Source of the DNA: Protonemura montana
Taxonomy: Eukaryota; Arthropoda; Insecta; Plecoptera; Nemouridae
Assembly (NCBI GenBank): GCA_947568835.1
Contig: OX387612.1
Coordinates: 9,052,001-9,116,000 of the forward strand
Length of the DNA: 64,000 bases
Direction: 5' to 3'
Position 1 is the first letter of the stretch; every line of letters begins with the position of its first letter. The notes under the pieces were generated by a model, which saw only the letters and a list, made by a program, of their open reading frames with translations, was not told where the DNA came from and searched no databases. Shown here piece by piece: positions 1 to 9,598 of this stretch. Position numbers and translations under genes: made by a program.

Positions 1-483
1 AAGCTCCCACTCCAATAAACCTGAGTAAGCTCCCACTCCAATAGACCTGAGTAAGCTCCCACTCCAATAAACCTGAGTAAGCTCCCACTCCAATAGACCT
101 GAGTAAGCTCCCACTCCAATAGACCTGAGTAAGCTCCCACTCCAATAAACCTGAGTAAGCTCCCACTCCAATAGACCTGAGTAAGCTCCCACTCCAATAG
201 ACCTGAGTAAGCTCCCACTCCAATAGACCTGAGTAAGCTCCCACTCCAATATACCTGAGTAAGCTCCCACTCCAATATACCTGAGTAAGCTCCCACTCCA
301 ATAGACATGAGTTAGCTCCCACTCCAATATACCTGAGTAAGCTCCCACTCCAATAGACCTGAGTTAGCTCCCACTCCAATAGACCTGAGTAAGCTCCCAC
401 TCCAATAGACCTGAGTAAGCTCCCACTCCAATAGACCTGAGTAAGCTCCCACTCCAATAGACCTGAGTAAGCACCCACTACAA
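1..483. repeat. 26-bp minisatellite array
   Basis: About 18 head-to-tail copies of a 26-bp unit beginning AAGCTCCCACTCCAATA and ending CCTGAGT. Most differences are a single G/A/T change near the middle of the unit. The array runs off the left edge, so its true length is unknown. It lies 3' of the last visible GMC exon (minus strand), probably in the intron before the missing final exon. Confidence 0.97.
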
Positions 484-755
484 TATCCCCAACAGAGGAA
501 TAATCAGAAGATTGGTATTAGAGACAGCTTAACATCGCATGGTCTACTGCAGGGGTGGTCAAGCACGCGGGTTTACAACAAAAGAAGCAACTCAAACTCG
601 CAAAAACTGGCTTACAAAAATGTTACAATAAATGAAAACTGAACAAGAACGCTACGTTTCAGCAAAATTTTAGTGAAATAAACATGTTAAAAATAACTTA
701 TTGGCTAATTTTTCTTTGAGATCCAAAACCACTCTGGTATACTTGGCGTGGTCAC

Positions 756-905
756 CTGGTGTTGCAAACTGGTCGTCAGGTGGCGCACGCAGCATCGCCA
801 GTATGCGTCCGACCGGAAGGGGAGGGCCTCGCAGCCCGGAAACGGAATCCCGTTCAGATGGCTTCCGTATCTTTGGAACGCCCGGGACTCTCCCAGGGCG
901 ACGGC
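756..905 (-). CDS. GMC oxidoreductase exon 5 (residues 504-553)
   Basis: Fifty codons between a TTGCAG acceptor and a CAG|GTGACC donor, both phase 0. It encodes the C-terminal region of the substrate domain (RAFQRYGSHLNGIPFPGC, then SDAYWRCCVRHLTT), which matches the family's conserved segment before the GTCKMG block. The next exon is not visible in 1-755. Confidence 0.9.
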
Positions 906-3900
906 CTGCAACACACAAGGCAATGAAAGATCGTGCTTAGTAAACCCGGTGCCGGCAAGCAGTCTGCTCCTGTCCAACAGCACCAAGGACTGGCCACCGC
1001 TCAGCCTTGTTACTTTGACACACTGTGTTGGCTACTCCTGTTCAAAAGCGTCAAGGACCGGCCACCGCTCAGCCTTGTCCCTTTGACACACTGTGTTGGC
1101 TGCTCCTTTCCAACAGCACCAAGGACCGGCCACCGCTTAGCCTTGTCCCTTTGACACACTGTGTTGGCTGCTCCTATCCAACAGCACCAGGGACCGGCCA
1201 CCGCTTAGTCTTGTCCCTTTGACACACTGTGTTGGCTCCTCCTGTCCAACAGCACCAAGGACCGGCCATCGCTTAGCCTTGTCTCTTTGACACACTGTGT
1301 TGGCTGCTCCTGTCCCTACGGCACCAAGGACCGGCCACCGCTTAGCCTTGTCCCTTTGACACACTGTGTTGGCTGCTCCTGTCCAACAGCACCAAGGACC
1401 GGCCACTGCTTAGCCTTGTCCCTTTGACACACTGTGTTGGCTGCTCCTGTCCAACAGCACCAAGGACCGGCCACCGCTTAGCCTTGTCACTTTGACACAC
1501 TGTGTTGGCTGCTCCTGTCCAACAGCACCAAGAACTAGAATGATAGGTATTAATATTACCTAATATTCATACGCCAGTTACATTGCAAGGGTATTTAATG
1601 AATTCGACTTTCTTTTTTTCATTATTAGGAATTACTAACAATAAAATACTCTGGCAAATAATTGCAAGAATTTGCAATTAAATGATATGTTGTGGCTTTC
1701 TTACCTGGCCATACCAAGCGTACGCCGGTTTTTTGTGATTGCAAAGTGTGATTACGTTTACATTCCCGACGGCAAGGTTGGCGTGAAACTGACCTAATTG
1801 CTGGCCACGCTCCGTCTTACAACATGTTTATCAGAATTATCTCACTACACTTTTTCCAATGTTTTTCACCCATAAGTGAGCACGTGGTTATATAATTAAA
1901 GAATAATTTGCCCAAACATGGAGTTTATTGCGTAATCACATTAGATTTTTTAATTTCCGTTGAAGGCGGCGATTGTTATAAAAACCTGTTCGATGCCAAC
2001 GATCGCAGTTCGCCGTGCGTTGTGCGAGCACTGACCAGAGAAAAATTATTCTTTCCTCTTTAACTTCACAACAATCTGGTGCTGATATTCATTAAATATT
2101 CCGTATAGTTAATTAATGTTTTGTGCATTTTATAAAGGTATTGAAGGTAATAAAATTGCAATACAGTCCACCAATGTATTGTAGTGACCAATGTATTGAG
2201 CAATGCATTTATTAATGTGTTCGTATTGTATTGTATTGCATCAATATTCTGCAGATTCAGTATGAGTTTTGCCAGACTTTGATGATAAATAAATAAACGG
2301 GTGCGAGCCCAGAGGAAGGAACCACTTGCACTGGCTCAACCCAATGTTAACAATAAATTTGATAGTTTATCGAGCGGCAGCTTGTTCAACAATTCCTACA
2401 TACAATTTCCTCCTGGACCGTCACAAAAATGGTAAAAATATCGGTTCTTTATTGTTTAAAAAAGGTTCTATAAACGCCATAAAAAATAAAACATTTTCTA
2501 CAAAAGATGCAATGAATCCAGTTAATCTAAAGGCAACAGGATAAACAGGATAACTGAGTTGGTGCAGACATATCCATTAGAAAGAGTGAAATTATACAAG
2601 CATTGCTTAAAATTAATTAGCATCGTTCGTGGAGCCGAAAACCTGGTCCCTGAACTGACAACGGAATTAATTAATTAATTATTTAAATTCCAATCGTTTA
2701 CGCAAAAATTAATAATCGTGAACCAGTCTTAAAATCACATAACCTACGAGAAATCAAGATTTGAATGCGAAATCTGATTTAAATTTCAAAATGCTTGTAA
2801 TACGGGAAGCATTGAATTATTAGTGTTTCTCAAAATTAAAAAAATATTAATACATCTCTGATTCTGACCTGTTTGACGCCCTCCACCAGCACGTGCAGAT
2901 CTCGCTCGTCATCGAAGTAGTTCAGGAAGATCTTGGGAGAATCCATCGGGTCAGCACTGCGTAGCATAACCCTACCCCTACTTCTTGGTCGCATTAAGAT
3001 GGGAACAATGGAGAACGCGTCGTGTCCGCGCACGGGAGCAAACAGCTGATCTGTCAAAGTTCGAGTCACTCCGAGGTACACACGAACCAAGAGCTCTGCG
3101 AACGCGCCGACCGTAGCGCCCGGCGAAAAGATGAACTCAATGTCAGGGTCTTCCTGGGCCGTCGAGAATCTGTCAATTCAAGGACAACGACGAAATTAAC
3201 TGATTACTGGGGTTTAACGACGCTTGTTTTTGATAACGGGTTCTATAGTACTGGTCTAATGGATGATTATGTTGATGATGATGAACCTTACCTAGTCTAG
3301 AAGAGAGAAGAGAAAATCTAGTGCCGTTATCTAGTCGATAAAATTGTACGTGATTTTGAACAAATAAATAATATAAAAACTCAGGTGCATCGGTTTTAAC
3401 AATGGGTTCACGCATTCGAAGAAGTCAATATTTACCTCTGAAATGTATTGCACTGTAGTTATATTTCTGCTATTATCCATATCTACAGGAAGGGGTGAGG
3501 GTAGGTACGTGAGTTGGCAACACAGCTTAGATGGTCGAGTCGAGACGAGTTGAAATGTTGACACCTGACAAGATGGACATGAATCGAACAAAGACCCTCC
3601 TGATGGGAAGGGGTGGGGGTAGGTACGTGAGTTGGCAACACAGCTTAGATGGTTAAGTCGAGACGAGTTGAAATGTTGACACCTGACAAGATGGACATGA
3701 ATCGAACAAAGACCCTCCTGATGGGAAGGGGTGGGGGTAGGTACGTGAGTTGGCAACACAGCTGAGATGGTCGAGTCGAGACGGGTTGAAATGTTGACAC
3801 CTGACAAGATGGACATGAATAGAACAAAGACCCTCCTGATGGGAAGGGGTGGGGGTAGGTACGTGAGTTGGCAACACAGCTTAGATGGTTGAGTCGAGAC

Positions 3901-6564
3901 GGTTGAAATGTTGACACCTGACAAGATGGACATTAATCGAACAAAGATCCCAACATGAAAACCCAATTTACGGGAATTTTTGAAATGTCCTACAATTTAA
4001 AATAAGTTTTTTGTAGGTATTATATGAATGGCTCATAAATTATGTTACATATTTTAAATAAATAACACCCTCATCGAACGTTGTTTTAACTTCAACAATG
4101 ATCAACGCCCCATCAACGCACCTGGTATTAACAAACGCGATCCCTTCAGCACCTCCCGGCAACGTCAACAACCCCTTCCGTTCAGTAACATACTGCAACG
4201 GCGGTCTCGGGTCTAACAGCACGCGCTGCTCCATCACGCTGACAGAGTCGTTGACGAGGAACACCAACCCAGACAGGGACACGTGGTCTTGAAGGTTGCT
4301 GCCGACGCGGAGGTCGCTGACCACGGGGATTCCAAGCTCCTCGAGGTGGTCCTTGGGACCAACACCTGACAGCATTAGCAGCTGGGGTGAGTTGATGACT
4401 CCCGCCGAGAGCACCACCTCTTTACGAGCGTGCACCACGTGTACGACGCCGTTCTTGATGAACTCGACGCCGTAAGCACGTCGCGACGTTGCATCGATCA
4501 GAATGCGAGTGACGCGGGCCTGTTGGCAGGTGAAGGTTTAACCGCTGGCAACGTTGAGGGCAACACCTTTTGAAGTGTAGCGCTGTAAATGTTAAATTTC
4601 GTTTGAAAAATATTTGCTAACTAAGCAGTAATTTAACGATTGAATCTTGATATATCCAAAACTATGTTTTTTGATTTGTCATCAAAATTAACCAAAATAT
4701 GTAATGTTCAAAATGAAAATCAAACACGAAAGCCGAGGAAATTATTGCAAAAAATCTAATAAAACCTTGCATACCAAAGCAGCGCTATTCGTCCCATTGA
4801 CCAAATTGTTTTCTAAATAAGCATAGATTTACATCAATATTACTCTAAATTTATAATTTATTAGGGAACTTATTAAAAAAAACTCCAACTTGTTTCTATG
4901 TATAAGTTGGGTGGACAGTTAAAAGCAATAACTAGAAACACAAAACAGTTACTGTCGCCCACCTGTTGAGCCACGTAGAGATTCTCCCGCCATCGCACTG
5001 GTCGCAGAAAAGCCCGCGACGCACTACACCGTTCCCCCTCAACCAACGTCCCCTGCACCAGCGCCACGCCCGGTCGAACGCGAGCACTAACGTCCACGTG
5101 ATCCAAACCAGCTTCCAGCCCAGCATCCAGGAAAGTCGTGGCCAACGGCGACCTCCAACGTGCGTGTTGCACGCTCAGGGGCCCGTCATGGCCGTGTTCC
5201 GGGCTACGTTCCAGTCCGGGGAGAGAGGCGTTCTCTGACTTGATGAAGTAGGGCAGGACGTCGGCGTAGCTCCACCCGGGATTTCCAAGGTCACGCCAAT
5301 GGTCGAAGTCTCTAGCGCTACCTCGGGTGTACACCATAAGGTTGACCACACTGGAGCCGCCCAACGCCTTACCTGCATTTGCAAGGAAGACCGTGACCAC
5401 GAATTGGCTTAGCAATAGTCACAAGCATCTATAGGTTATTTGAGACCAGCTGGCTGGATCCTATGCTCTATCCAGGTTATTTGAGACCAGCCGGCTGGAT
5501 CCTATGCTCTATCTAGGTTATTTGAGATCAGCTGGCTGGATCCTATGCTCTATCGAGGTTATTTGAGATCAGCTGGCTGGATCCTATGCTCTATCCAGGT
5601 TATTTGAGATCAGCTGACTGGATCCTATGCTCTATTCAGGTTATTTGATATCAGCTGACTGGATCCTATGCTCTATCCAGGTTATTTGAGATCAGCTGGC
5701 TGGATCCTATGCTCTATCCAGGATAATTGAGACCAGCTGGCTCGATCCTTTGCTCTATTCAGGTTATTTGAGATCAGCTGGCTGGATCCTATGCTCTATT
5801 CAGGTTATTTGAGATCAGCTGGCTGAATCCTATGCTCTATTCAGGTTATTTGAGATCAGCTGGCTGGATACTATGCTCTATCCAGGTTATTTGAGACCAG
5901 CTGGCTGGATCCTATGCTCTATCCAGGTTATTTGAGACCAGCCGGCTGGATCCTATGCTCTATCCAGGATAATTGAGACCAGCTGGCTGGATCCTATGCT
6001 CTATTCAGGTTATTTGAGATCAGCTGGCTGGATCCTATGCTCTATTCAGGTTACTTGAGATCAGCTGGCTGGATACTATGCTCTATTCAGGTTATTTGAG
6101 ATCAGTGGGTACCATGCCATCTAAACTGTGATTTCCGATTCGTTTTCCAACCCTAGGCACGTACCTTTAGGCACAAGACACTCTCCCCTGATCATACCGC
6201 GACAGAAGCGATCGTCACGCTCCGCGCGGAATTGCCAAGCGTAGTCCGTTGTGGCGACAAAGGTGGCCATCAGCGGCACGTCGGTAACGAAGATCTCGTC
6301 TTTGCCGGCTTCGAGCAGCAAGACGCTCCATCTTGGATTCTCGGTGAGTCTGGCGGAGATTGTCGATCCCGCCGATCCTGCTCCGATCACAATGAAGTCG
6401 TACTCAGGGGCGAAGGTCTTGGTGTCCGGGATAAAGCGATCGGGGTTCAGAACGAACTGGTGGAAGTACTGAACGGCGCTGGTGACGAGGTTAGGTTGAG
6501 CGGCGATTGAAATGACGGCGAGGGAGAACAGAAGAGCGAAGATGGTGAGACCGGGGCTCGGCAT
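756..6564 (-). CDS. GMC oxidoreductase, glucose-dehydrogenase-like (3' end missing)
   Basis: FAD-dependent GMC-family oxidoreductase, related to insect glucose dehydrogenase and ecdysone oxidase paralogues, which oxidise sugar or alcohol groups. Five exons join in phase: 6564-6165, 5372-4963, 4519-4122, 3169-2869 and 905-756, giving 553 residues. Residues 1 to about 22 are a hydrophobic signal peptide, so it is probably secreted. The FAD dinucleotide motif GAGSAG is at residues 61-66, GMC signature 1 (GKALGGSSVVNLMVYTRG) at 134-151 and signature 2 (GVINSPQLLMLSGVGP) at 310-325. Family members have about 600-630 residues. The final exon, with the catalytic His region after LTTSLQHQ and the closing FAD contacts, is not in the window and must lie left of position 1. 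The start is the first ATG before the signal peptide. Introns are dominated by minisatellites. The family is certain; the substrate cannot be told. Confidence 0.93.
935..1533. repeat. 68-bp minisatellite (minus-oriented copy)
   Basis: About eight copies of a 68-bp unit containing ACACACTGTGTTGGCTGCTC and CAAGGACCGGCCACCGCTTA. The left flank, AAACCCGGTGCCGGCAAGCA, matches the body of the dispersed 5S-SINE, as does part of each unit. The same family lies in opposite orientation at 56305-57055. It fills much of GMC intron 4. Open frames across it are repeat artefacts. Confidence 0.95.
1534..2868. other. Rest of GMC intron 4
   Basis: AT-rich sequence with no supported exon on either strand. It holds a promoter-like motif pair on the plus strand (1977-2010) and, at about 2700-2830, a degraded arm resembling foldback family 1 (CTGATTTAAATTTC followed by TGCTTG). 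Confidence 0.6.
1977..2010 (+). promoter_or_regulatory. TATA box plus initiator-like motif, antisense in GMC intron 4
   Basis: TATAAAAA at 1977-1984 is followed 30 bp later by GCAGTTCG, whose A at 2007 sits where an arthropod initiator would. The following 80 bp are GC-rich compared with the surroundings and look like a 5' UTR, but the only short frame (from the ATG at about 1993) ends within 14 codons. It may be the promoter of a lost or noncoding transcript, or chance. Confidence 0.3.
2869..3169 (-). CDS. GMC oxidoreductase exon 4 (residues 403-503)
   Basis: Starts one base before TTC TCG after a TTGACAG acceptor and ends CAA ACAG|GTCAGA in phase 0. The product includes DPDIEFIFSPG and DSPKIFLNYFDDERDLHVLV, the conserved substrate-domain strand and helix of the GMC_oxred_C region. 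The donor GTCAGA is not ideal. Confidence 0.9.
3485..3945. repeat. 117-119-bp minisatellite, four copies
   Basis: Four tandem copies, starting near 3490, 3607, 3726 and 3843, of a unit containing GTACGTGAGTTGGCAACACA and TTGACACCTGACAAGATGGA. It occupies GMC intron 3. A single reverse-oriented fragment of the same unit is fused to a different satellite at 48036-48105. The 211-codon frame on the minus strand is created by the repeat and shows no domain. Confidence 0.95.
4122..4519 (-). CDS. GMC oxidoreductase exon 3 (residues 271-403)
   Basis: Begins GCC CGC GTC after a CCAACAG acceptor (phase 0) and ends AAT ACC AG|GTGCG (phase 2). The exon carries GMC signature 2 (GVINSPQLLMLSGVGP) and the following LGIPVVSDLRVGSNLQDHVS segment typical of the family. 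Confidence 0.93.
4963..5372 (-). CDS. GMC oxidoreductase exon 2 (residues 134-270)
   Basis: Starts GT AAG GCG after AAATGCAG (phase 1 junction) and ends CAA CAG|GTGGGC. It encodes GMC signature 1 and the FAD-lid segment DFDHWRDLGNPGWSYADVLP. Its acceptor is about 60 bp from the end of a 41-bp satellite array. Confidence 0.93.
5430..6107. repeat. 41-bp minisatellite, about 16 copies
   Basis: Unit of 41 bp containing GGTTATTTGAGATCAGCTGG and CTGGATCCTATGCTCTATCC. It makes up nearly all of GMC intron 1 (5373-6164). The same family recurs at 19979-20414 in the NHS gene and, reversed, at 60572-61545 in the nuclear receptor gene. Each unit contains CAGCTG, an E-box palindrome, and a GGATCC site. 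Confidence 0.97.
6165..6564 (-). CDS. GMC oxidoreductase exon 1 (residues 1-134)
   Basis: The ATG at 6564 opens a signal peptide (MPSPGLTIFALLFSLAVIS), then a linker and the FAD-binding core YDFIVIGAGSAGSTISARL. It ends CCT AAA G|GTACGTG, and joining to exon 2 restores PKGKALGGSS. Confidence 0.93.
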
Positions 6565-6611
6565 CGTGAACTAGTTTAGACTTTTGTAGGTTCTAGCTAC
6601 ATAAGAATATT

Positions 6612-6617
6612 TTTATA
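6612..6617 (-). promoter_or_regulatory. Candidate TATA box for the GMC gene
   Basis: TATAAA reading leftward, 48 bp upstream of the ATG, which would give a 5' UTR of only about 20 nt. It lies in an AT-rich run, so it may be fortuitous. Confidence 0.35.
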
Positions 6618-8475
6618 TATTTATTTATTTAAAAAAACTTTCAAAAGGTGGGATGCCGAAAACTGGAATCTTTCATTTTGTCTTATGGCAAAATGGTGCC
6701 AAATGTAAATTAGACGGCTGGACGCACTGTTTTGACAACGGGCACTGGTCTAATCGCACGGTAATTCAGGTTTTATTGTAAAATCGCGACAGAAATTCAG
6801 TGTAAACACTCAAAATACACTGAAAGGATTCACTAACGGATTTACAAGTAAATTGAAGTAATATAAATTTCACCAAAACTGTTTTAATATCGCCCACAGA
6901 AGCTAAGAAATGCCCGGGTATTTATTGCGAGTCAGTGCCTCCTAGGACATGTTATCTGACAGGCGCTGTATTCGGTACTGAACGACTAGCGCGGTGAAAA
7001 GAGAAGGCTGTGGTCTAGCATGCGTGTGCGCATGATGGCGTGGCCACGTGCGAGAGCAACGTTGCCATTCCGGGACCAAATTGCGAAGAACTGTGATAGA
7101 AGAACCCAAACCGGGTTTTTTTTCCTTGTTGCTGCTGCCTCTTGGTGCTGTTGACATTTGGTACTGTTGACCTTTGGTGCTGCTTTGTTTTTCTCTGGAG
7201 AAGTTCGATTAACTTTGATGCTGTTAGTTAGGTGTATAATTTTGCTGTCACCAGAATTTGCATCAGAACTGTGCATAACGTGGGTAGGTGAAATTGAAGA
7301 GTTCGCATAGAGAAACCTCGACGGTATGTTATTTGCCGAACTTTGCAAACGTTATGTGTTGAGCTACCTTGCTTTTGACAAAATCACTCCCTAGCCGTCC
7401 ATTGAACACAGAGTGTGTTCACCCTTTGATTTTCTAAGTTTCGGGTTTTTTTTCTGGTATGTTACTTTCCTCAATATCTCATAATTAATCAAATTCAAAC
7501 ATATTTTTTGCATGTGATTTTCGTTACCGTAGGAAGTTTGACTTTAAAAATTGCAATCTTCTACTCGAGTATAGTTAAGCTAATTAACTAAACTATAATT
7601 ATCTAACATAATTCACTAAACTTATTAACTATCTCGATGCCAACGCCGACGAAACGTCGACTTTTAAGGTCCTTCTTAGGACCACAAGTCATTTTCAACA
7701 GAGCAAACCCGTCGCTTACCACAACAATCACCAGAACAACTGATAAGTAATTAAATCAGTAATTAAACTAGTAATATACGACATGTTAGGTTATTTGCCT
7801 AATTCAAAGGTTGACCCATTAATTCCTCCCATAGATTGCCGTTATTGACAAGACAATACGTCAACGTCAACAACACTTTTTAAAGGTTTTTTCCCATTTT
7901 TTCCCTATCTCTTTTAATGCCTTTCACCCCAATAAATATTTCTTTATCTGCTCATTTGATTTTTAATTATTTTTCACAATTATGATCCACCTGTTGAGAG
8001 CTACTTTAATAGCGCTCAAAAACCAATTACAGTTTCCAACAACATTTTAAATTACGCCGTTTTATACTGGTTTTTGACACTTGATGTTTGAATTTCAAAA
8101 AAATTTGAGTTCAAAATATGTATCGTTACCACAATCTAACCAGAAAGCGTGTTCATGGCACACATAAAAAAAGTAATATCATAATATTTTTATTTTATCT
8201 TTACTCGAACAATCACAATGCGACGACCTTTTTTAATTGCTTTTAGTTATCGACTAATTTAATCAAATGTGACCGTGCAGTCTGTACTTGGATTGAAAAA
8301 AGGAAAATGTAAAGTTGCATGCTAATGTTTGACCTACCACGGGAATATGTGAACAACTAGATAAAAAATAAATATATATTAACTGATTTTCTAGATCTGG
8401 GTGGCATTACATGTCACCATTTATCTATTTTGGATAAACAAAACTTAATTTTGTTAGAACCAGTGGGGATGAGGA
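6618..8475. other. Intergenic region, no gene seen
   Basis: No supported exon on either strand. A reversed SINE tail fragment (GACGCACTGTTTTGACAACG) lies at about 6722-6745. At 7636-7740 there is a dispersed motif (TCGATGCCAACGCCGACGAA) that recurs at 25806-25905. Confidence 0.6.
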
Positions 8476-8866
8476 TCCTTAACTTCGGTGATCTCACGAG
8501 GACCGGTGTTTCCAACACGAAAAACCGTTCAGTGGTCACCCATCCAATACCTGACCCAGCGCAGTGTTGCTTAACTTCGGTGATCTCATGAGAACCGGTG
8601 TTTCCAACACGGCAAACCGTTCAGTGGTCACCCATCTAATACCTGAACTAGCGCAGTGTTGCTTAACTTTCATACCTCCAACCTCTCTCCCAAACAGAAC
8701 TGGTCATGTGTATGATGGTCACCCATCCAATACCTGACCCTGCGCAGTGTTGCTTAACTTCGGTTTTCCCATGAGAACCAGTGTTTCCAACACGACAAAC
8801 CGTTCAGTGGTCACCCATCCAATACCTGACCCAGCGCAGTGTTGCTTAACTTCGGTGATATCAAGA
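8476..8866 (-). mobile_element. 5S-rRNA-derived SINE heads in tandem
   Basis: Read on the minus strand, four successive segments resemble the 5S rRNA internal promoter (GAAGTTAAGCAACACTGCGC, then GGTATTGGATGGGTGACC). The spacers read ACACCGGTTCTCATGAGATC. A SINE body piece (ACCAGTTCTGTTTGGGAGAG) separates two of the heads. No tail follows, so this is a truncated, head-duplicated copy. Confidence 0.85.
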
Positions 8867-9149
8867 TTTTCAAGAATCTTGTTCAGAAATGTCTTCCATA
8901 ACAAAATAAACCATATGTTTGAAAACGAAGCTCATTCAGAAGCTTTCTTCACAGTTTTAAGTATTACCTAACACGCATGGATGCTTAAAAATAACTAAAA
9001 ACAATCATGACGACCTCAAACCCTCTCTTTTAGCCTGCCTTGGACCCTCCTTTCTAGGCCCACTATTCTCAAAGTAACTACAATTCAAAGCGGATAACGG
9101 ACTGGGAGTTGTTAATAAATCACTCATAAGTTGATTTCCTAGATAATTT

Positions 9150-9345
9150 TGCGGTGAAACTACCCTCAAATCCTGCAATATCAGCCAGTGCAGAACATAT
9201 CATGGGCTCGAACTAGGCTTACATTTTGTCGTTTGGATGTGGATAATTGCCATTTGCCAAATTAGAAGTATTATTAAATTATTAAAAGTAAATTATTTTT
9301 GGTTTGCATTAATAATAAAGTTGAAAATACACCCTGTTTGGCCAT
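9150..9345 (+). pseudogene. Decayed partial copy of the 9574-11456 gene
   Basis: ACTACCCTCAAATCCTGCAATATCAGCCAGTG and the following CATGGGCTCGAAC align with codons of exon 2 at about 11163-11217. After a deletion of the whole C-terminal part, the sequence continues with the gene's 3' UTR (ATTTTGTCGTTTGGATGTGGATAATTGCCA against 11581-11612). It lies just upstream of the intact gene in the same orientation, so it looks like the relic of a tandem duplication. No usable reading frame is left. Confidence 0.8.
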
Positions 9346-9573
9346 GCCTACTGTTATTTTAAAGTTTTCGTTGTGTTCTCATCGGGTTTGTTGAATGGTT
9401 GACAAATGGTAGTTGATAATATGTTGATTAGTAAATTCCTATCTTTGGCTTTTCTAGATGAATAAATTAAAAATACGATAGTAAATAACTGCGCAAAACT
9501 TTGTACGATGTGTTGATTTCGTGTCGTTTTGTCACTTTTCTGGGAACCTTGTTAATGTCAACGTGTCTGCAAG

Positions 9574-9598
9574 ATGGAAGCAGTCCGCAATTTAATTG
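9574..9598 (+). CDS. Exon 1 of the secreted 174-aa protein
   Basis: Twenty-five coding bases (MEAVRNLI plus one base) before a strong GTGAGT donor. The signal peptide spans the intron, as is common for small secreted insect proteins. Confidence 0.65.

Noticed and set aside
1..483. Regular 26-bp repeats as a CRISPR array
   Set aside because: No unique spacers between repeats, and the window is eukaryotic; it is a simple head-to-tail minisatellite.
3331..3966. 211-codon minus-strand frame with repeated LPSGVNIST-like units
   Set aside because: Product of the 117-bp satellite in GMC intron 3; no start, domain or splice support.
8476..8866. Genuine 5S rRNA gene cluster
   Set aside because: Only the internal-promoter half of 5S rRNA is present, spacers are short and SINE-like, and units are far too diverged for functional 5S genes.
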